Assembly (NCBI GenBank): GCA_964019425.1
Contig: OZ025809.1
Span: 789,588 to 853,587 of the forward strand
Direction of reading: 5' to 3'
Source: Flectonema sp. DT1601
Taxonomy: Eukaryota > Euglenozoa > Diplonemea > Diplonemida > Diplonemidae
DNA: 64,000 nt
The position numbers and the translations under genes were made by a program. This document shows positions 62,091 to 64,000 of the stretch, piece by piece (position 1 is the first letter of the stretch; the number at the start of each line of letters is the position of its first letter). A model generated the notes under the pieces. That model was not told the origin of the DNA. It ran no database searches and saw only the letters and a list, made by a program, of their open reading frames with translations.

Positions 62091-64000
62091 ATGCAGCGGC
62101 GGACGTCTAGTGGAGCGAGAGGCTCACTATTCTTTCAGTCAAAGGGAATGACTGGAGGAGACTGTTTACCAACGAGTGGTCTATTTAAGGAAATGCAAGA
62201 ATTAGCATCGGCAAAACAAAACGAAGGAGGGATGGAAGCGAATAGCAGTTGCCCACTATCAGCCCTTCTTGACAGTAGAAGAAAGGCTGCAATAAGTCAG
62301 CAAGAAGCATCGCTTTTAAAAGTTAGACCCATGCCACAAAAACGACTGCGTGATTTACCTAGTCCAGGTCAGGATCAGAAACTCAAAAGAGGACCATCTG
62401 ACGTTAGAGCAATTCCGAAAAGCCTTCCGCCACCAGAACTTAAAAAAGCAACGACACCAAACAACAAGTCCACCACTAGGGGTAACTCGTCGATTATAAA
62501 AAAAGCGAATCCAAAACAAGCACCTCCCTTATCAAACAATGTCAACAACCCCATTTCAACAACACCTACTGCTACTTCTTTCTGTAAACATCACATCAAT
62601 GATATAATAAATACTTGTAGGTCAGTAAACTATTCTCCAACAGTTGCGATAACAATCAGTTCCGTTGATTGGTGTAGTGAACTTGGTGGGTTGTGTCCAA
62701 CATCTAAACCAGATGCAATTACCGTATCCTGTACACTATTTAATAGGCAAACACCAGTCATGTGTTGTCACTGCAAATTAGATATCGTAATCCAATCGTT
62801 GAAAACACTCATATGTGATCAAACCATAACAAAGATAACGTATAATATCCAAGCGTTGTATGTAGTGATTGCGAAATATGTTTTAGAAAAGAATGAAAAA
62901 CCAGATAATGTATGTGATGTTAAAACTATGATGTGGATGGTAAATCCAAGTGAAAATATCAAACACTTGTCATCTATCAACAGCGCTGTTGTTTCGTATG
63001 ATGACGCTAAAGCTGTTCATGTGACGGTTCAAACTGATAACAATTCAGTTAGGAACAGACATTGTGAAATTCGAGAATTATATGAAAAATTAGGATCGAT
63101 TCTTGATTGCAATCAGTTGGGTTATTGTATGGTGAAATTAGAAATGCCTGTTGCATGGGTTCTTGCAATTGTACATGTGACTGGATTCCCAATCGACACA
63201 ACTCAATTACTGAACTCTAAGTCAAGACATGAACAACTACTACACGAAATTGAAAATGATATTATGAAGTACGCAAGACCTCCATTCAATGCTCTCAGTC
63301 ACGATGATGTCCGAGCATTGCTATTCGATCAGCTAAAGCTTCAAGATAAATGTGACTTCTTAAACGGAACACCAATTTCAACTAACAAAACAAAAAAGAA
63401 AGGAATATTCTCTACAGATAAGGATACACTACAAGCGATGTCGACGGTTCACCCGGCACCGAATCTAATTATGAAATATAGAGCTGTTCAAAAATTACTG
63501 ATGACGTACATTGTTAACCTCACATCACATGCAAAGGATGGGATTATTCACCCACAATTCAACCAAGAAGGTACTGATACGGGGAGGTTATCATGTGCGA
63601 ATCCAAATTTGCAGAATCAACCAAGAAAAGATCATGCCCATCTTGATTATTCAATAGTTCGATTATCATTTAAACCTCACTCAAATGACATATTAGTTGC
63701 AGTTGATTATTCTCAAATCGAAATTCGGATTCTAGCCCACATGTCAAAGGACAGCTCTTTGTGTAATCTGCTAAACGGTGGAGGTGACTTACACAAGTCT
63801 ATCGCGGCAACAGTTTTTGGTAAAAGTGTCGATCAAATTACTCCTTCAGAAAGACAAGTTGGAAAAAAAGTCATATTCGGTATCATCTACGGACAAGGTC
63901 AAAAAGCTTTGGCGTCAACTATAGGAGTCTCACTTTCGAGAGCTTCACAGCTACTTCAGGGATTTAAAAAAGGTTTTCCAGGTGTCCAACGATGGTCTGA
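62091..64000 (+). CDS. Family A DNA polymerase, Pol theta/nu-like (3' partial)
   Basis: An open frame of at least 636 codons runs off the window. Residues 1-165 are disordered and basic and replace any helicase. A central region (~165-400) probably corresponds to the inactive exonuclease-like fold. The polymerase domain has DTGRLSCANPNLQNQPR, motif A VAVDYSQIEIRILAHMS, GDLHKSIAATVFG and motif B RQVGKKVIFGIIYGQGQKALA, whose IIYGxGxKxL form is closer to Pol theta than to bacterial Pol I. Pol theta acts in microhomology-mediated end joining and lesion bypass. A helicase-less form fits organisms that encode the two halves separately. Motif C lies beyond the window. Confidence 0.85.
   Translation, partial: MQRRTSSGARGSLFFQSKGMTGGDCLPTSGLFKEMQELASAKQNEGGMEANSSCPLSALLDSRRKAAISQQEASLLKVRPMPQKRLRDLPSPGQDQKLKRGPSDVRAIPKSLPPPELKKATTPNNKSTTRGNSSIIKKANPKQAPPLSNNVNNPISTTPTATSFCKHHINDIINTCRSVNYSPTVAITISSVDWCSELGGLCPTSKPDAITVSCTLFNRQTPVMCCHCKLDIVIQSLKTLICDQTITKITYNIQALYVVIAKYVLEKNEKPDNVCDVKTMMWMVNPSENIKHLSSINSAVVSYDDAKAVHVTVQTDNNSVRNRHCEIRELYEKLGSILDCNQLGYCMVKLEMPVAWVLAIVHVTGFPIDTTQLLNSKSRHEQLLHEIENDIMKYARPPFNALSHDDVRALLFDQLKLQDKCDFLNGTPISTNKTKKKGIFSTDKDTLQAMSTVHPAPNLIMKYRAVQKLLMTYIVNLTSHAKDGIIHPQFNQEGTDTGRLSCANPNLQNQPRKDHAHLDYSIVRLSFKPHSNDILVAVDYSQIEIRILAHMSKDSSLCNLLNGGGDLHKSIAATVFGKSVDQITPSERQVGKKVIFGIIYGQGQKALASTIGVSLSRASQLLQGFKKGFPGVQRWS

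Overview
This is a nuclear window from a unicellular eukaryote. The evidence is short GT-AG introns, a standard genetic code, motor, PPR, EF-hand and PH proteins, A+T-rich intergenic DNA full of 15-40 nt A or T runs, and dispersed transposon debris. Every protein gene I could support lies on the + strand. Nearly all have an AG, often behind a pyrimidine tract, a short way upstream of the ATG. Together with an MHYT/cyclase-like protein, a PPR protein and a helicase-less Pol theta-like polymerase, this makes a euglenozoan-type protist with polycistronic transcription and spliced-leader trans-splicing plausible (perhaps diplonemid-like, since ordinary cis-introns also occur). That placement is inference.

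Layout. 0-11 kb: the 3' part of a double AAA+ ATPase, a PPR protein, a kinesin-like protein that has lost its P-loop, a YccV/HspQ-fold protein with an LYR-like N-terminus, and an MHYT membrane sensor with a degenerate cyclase domain. 11-17.8 kb: a gene desert with several small repeat families and a hAT-like non-autonomous DNA transposon with terminal inverted repeats. 17.8-24.1 kb: a B-box zinc-finger protein (3 exons), an EF-hand calcium sensor (6 exons) and a coiled-coil protein with a poly-Ser acidic tail (3 exons).

24.4-41.6 kb: a 7 kb segmental duplication. Each unit carries a ~1500-residue secreted beta-propeller-like protein. The two proteins are near-identical except for a variable block and the C-terminus. 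Between the units sits a retroelement with a Penelope-like reverse transcriptase fused to a Josephin-like cysteine protease domain, flanked by 16-bp direct repeats. 41.9-50 kb: a bacterial-type secreted FAD oxidoreductase, a sialidase and a two-domain FkbM-type methyltransferase (3 exons), a set that points to surface or extracellular glycan chemistry. 51-62 kb: a small mitochondrial membrane protein, a PH protein, two hypotheticals, a tandem pair of related membrane proteins sharing a VEEV/DAVWVRG motif, and a GST carrying an N-terminal RIIa/DPY-30 docking domain. 62 kb to the end: the 5' part of a family A DNA polymerase resembling Pol theta/nu.

The best candidates for something undescribed are the RT-Josephin fusion element, the diversifying secreted paralogs, and the contrast between two kinds of 3' splice site: A-rich ACAG in cis-introns, and mostly pyrimidine-preceded AG before start codons.
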